5,526 nt of DNA, from assembly GCA_050633205.1 (NCBI GenBank), contig JBOEGA010000145.1, positions 1 through 5,526 of the forward strand, written 5' to 3'. This DNA is from CBDHHC01 sp050633205. Lineage in GTDB: Bacteria > Pseudomonadota > Alphaproteobacteria > Rhizobiales > CBDHHC01. The position numbers and the translations under genes were made by a program. The notes below the pieces were generated by a model. The model was not told the DNA's origin, did not search any database, and saw only the letters and a list, made by a program, of their open reading frames with translations. This document shows positions 5,465-5,526 of this stretch, piece after piece (positions within the stretch are counted from its first letter, which is position 1; each line of letters starts with the position of its first letter).

Positions 5465-5526
5465 TGGAGGCTGAGCCCGGAATCGAACAGAGGACCACGG
5501 CTTTGCAGGCCGCTGCATAACCACTC
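5465..5526 (-). tRNA. cysT: tRNA-Cys, anticodon GCA, partial (5' end beyond the window)
   Basis: Sixty-two nt of the gene are present, from the D loop (GAGTGGTTATGC) to the encoded CCA. About 12 nt of the 5' acceptor and D stem are missing at the right edge. The anticodon stem GCGGC/GCCGT encloses CTGCAAA, anticodon GCA. The 3' acceptor strand is CTCAGCC with T as discriminator, then CCA. The T arm CTCTG-TTCGATT-CCGGG has a U-C mismatch at the fourth pair and a G-U at the second, unlike the usual fully paired stem. It is on the same strand as tRNA-Leu(UAA), which follows it directly in E. coli but lies about 4.6 kb downstream here. Confidence 0.93.

Noticed and set aside
764..5490. Similarity between 764-790 and 5465-5490 as possible att direct repeats around the cassette
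   Set aside because: The shared bases are the normal conserved T-arm and CCA end of two different tRNAs, not an extended identical repeat.

Overview
The window looks like a gammaproteobacterial chromosome of moderately low GC, probably from draft-quality or metagenomic assembly, since it contains an 'nn' gap at 292-293. Three things point to Gammaproteobacteria. A tRNA-Cys(GCA) and a tRNA-Leu(UAA) lie on the same strand, in the order of the classical Gly-Cys-Leu tRNA operon (glyW-cysT-leuZ in E. coli). There is a PlsB-type acyltransferase. A P4-like tyrosine integrase sits at the 3' end of the tRNA-Leu gene.

Left part (1-850): a partial integrase gene on the minus strand runs off the left edge. 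It is interrupted by the gap, which hides roughly 15 codons. Between it and tRNA-Leu lie an inverted repeat, a possible 40-codon ORF, and a series of TGGA(C/T) motifs spaced about 10 bp apart that look like recombinase arm-type or accessory sites. This is the int-proximal end of an integrated element whose likely target is tRNA-Leu(UAA).

Middle (851-5464): a segment of about 4.6 kb separates tRNA-Leu from tRNA-Cys. It first holds a minus-strand 90-codon reading frame, open except for one extra A in an A6 run. Three plus-strand genes follow. The first two form a tight operon (2-nt gap): a probable serine alpha/beta hydrolase, then a short membrane-anchored PlsB/GNPAT-like acyltransferase. After a 206-nt spacer with a candidate promoter comes a class I-type polyphosphate kinase 2 (ppk2).

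Right end (5465-5526): a partial tRNA-Cys(GCA) on the minus strand, followed at once by a minus-strand rho-independent terminator. tRNA-Cys transcription therefore probably ends there, and tRNA-Leu would need its own promoter.

How the genes may work together (inference): the hydrolase and acyltransferase could act on the same acyl-glycerol or phospholipid pool, one removing and one adding acyl chains. PPK2 converts polyphosphate and nucleoside diphosphates into triphosphates and is transcribed separately. The most notable points are the apparent splitting of the Cys-Leu tRNA pair by a lipid/polyphosphate cassette, the phased repeats beside the integrase, and the broken hidden gene at 1013-1286. 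I see no CRISPR array, toxin-antitoxin pair, insertion sequence or clear defence system.
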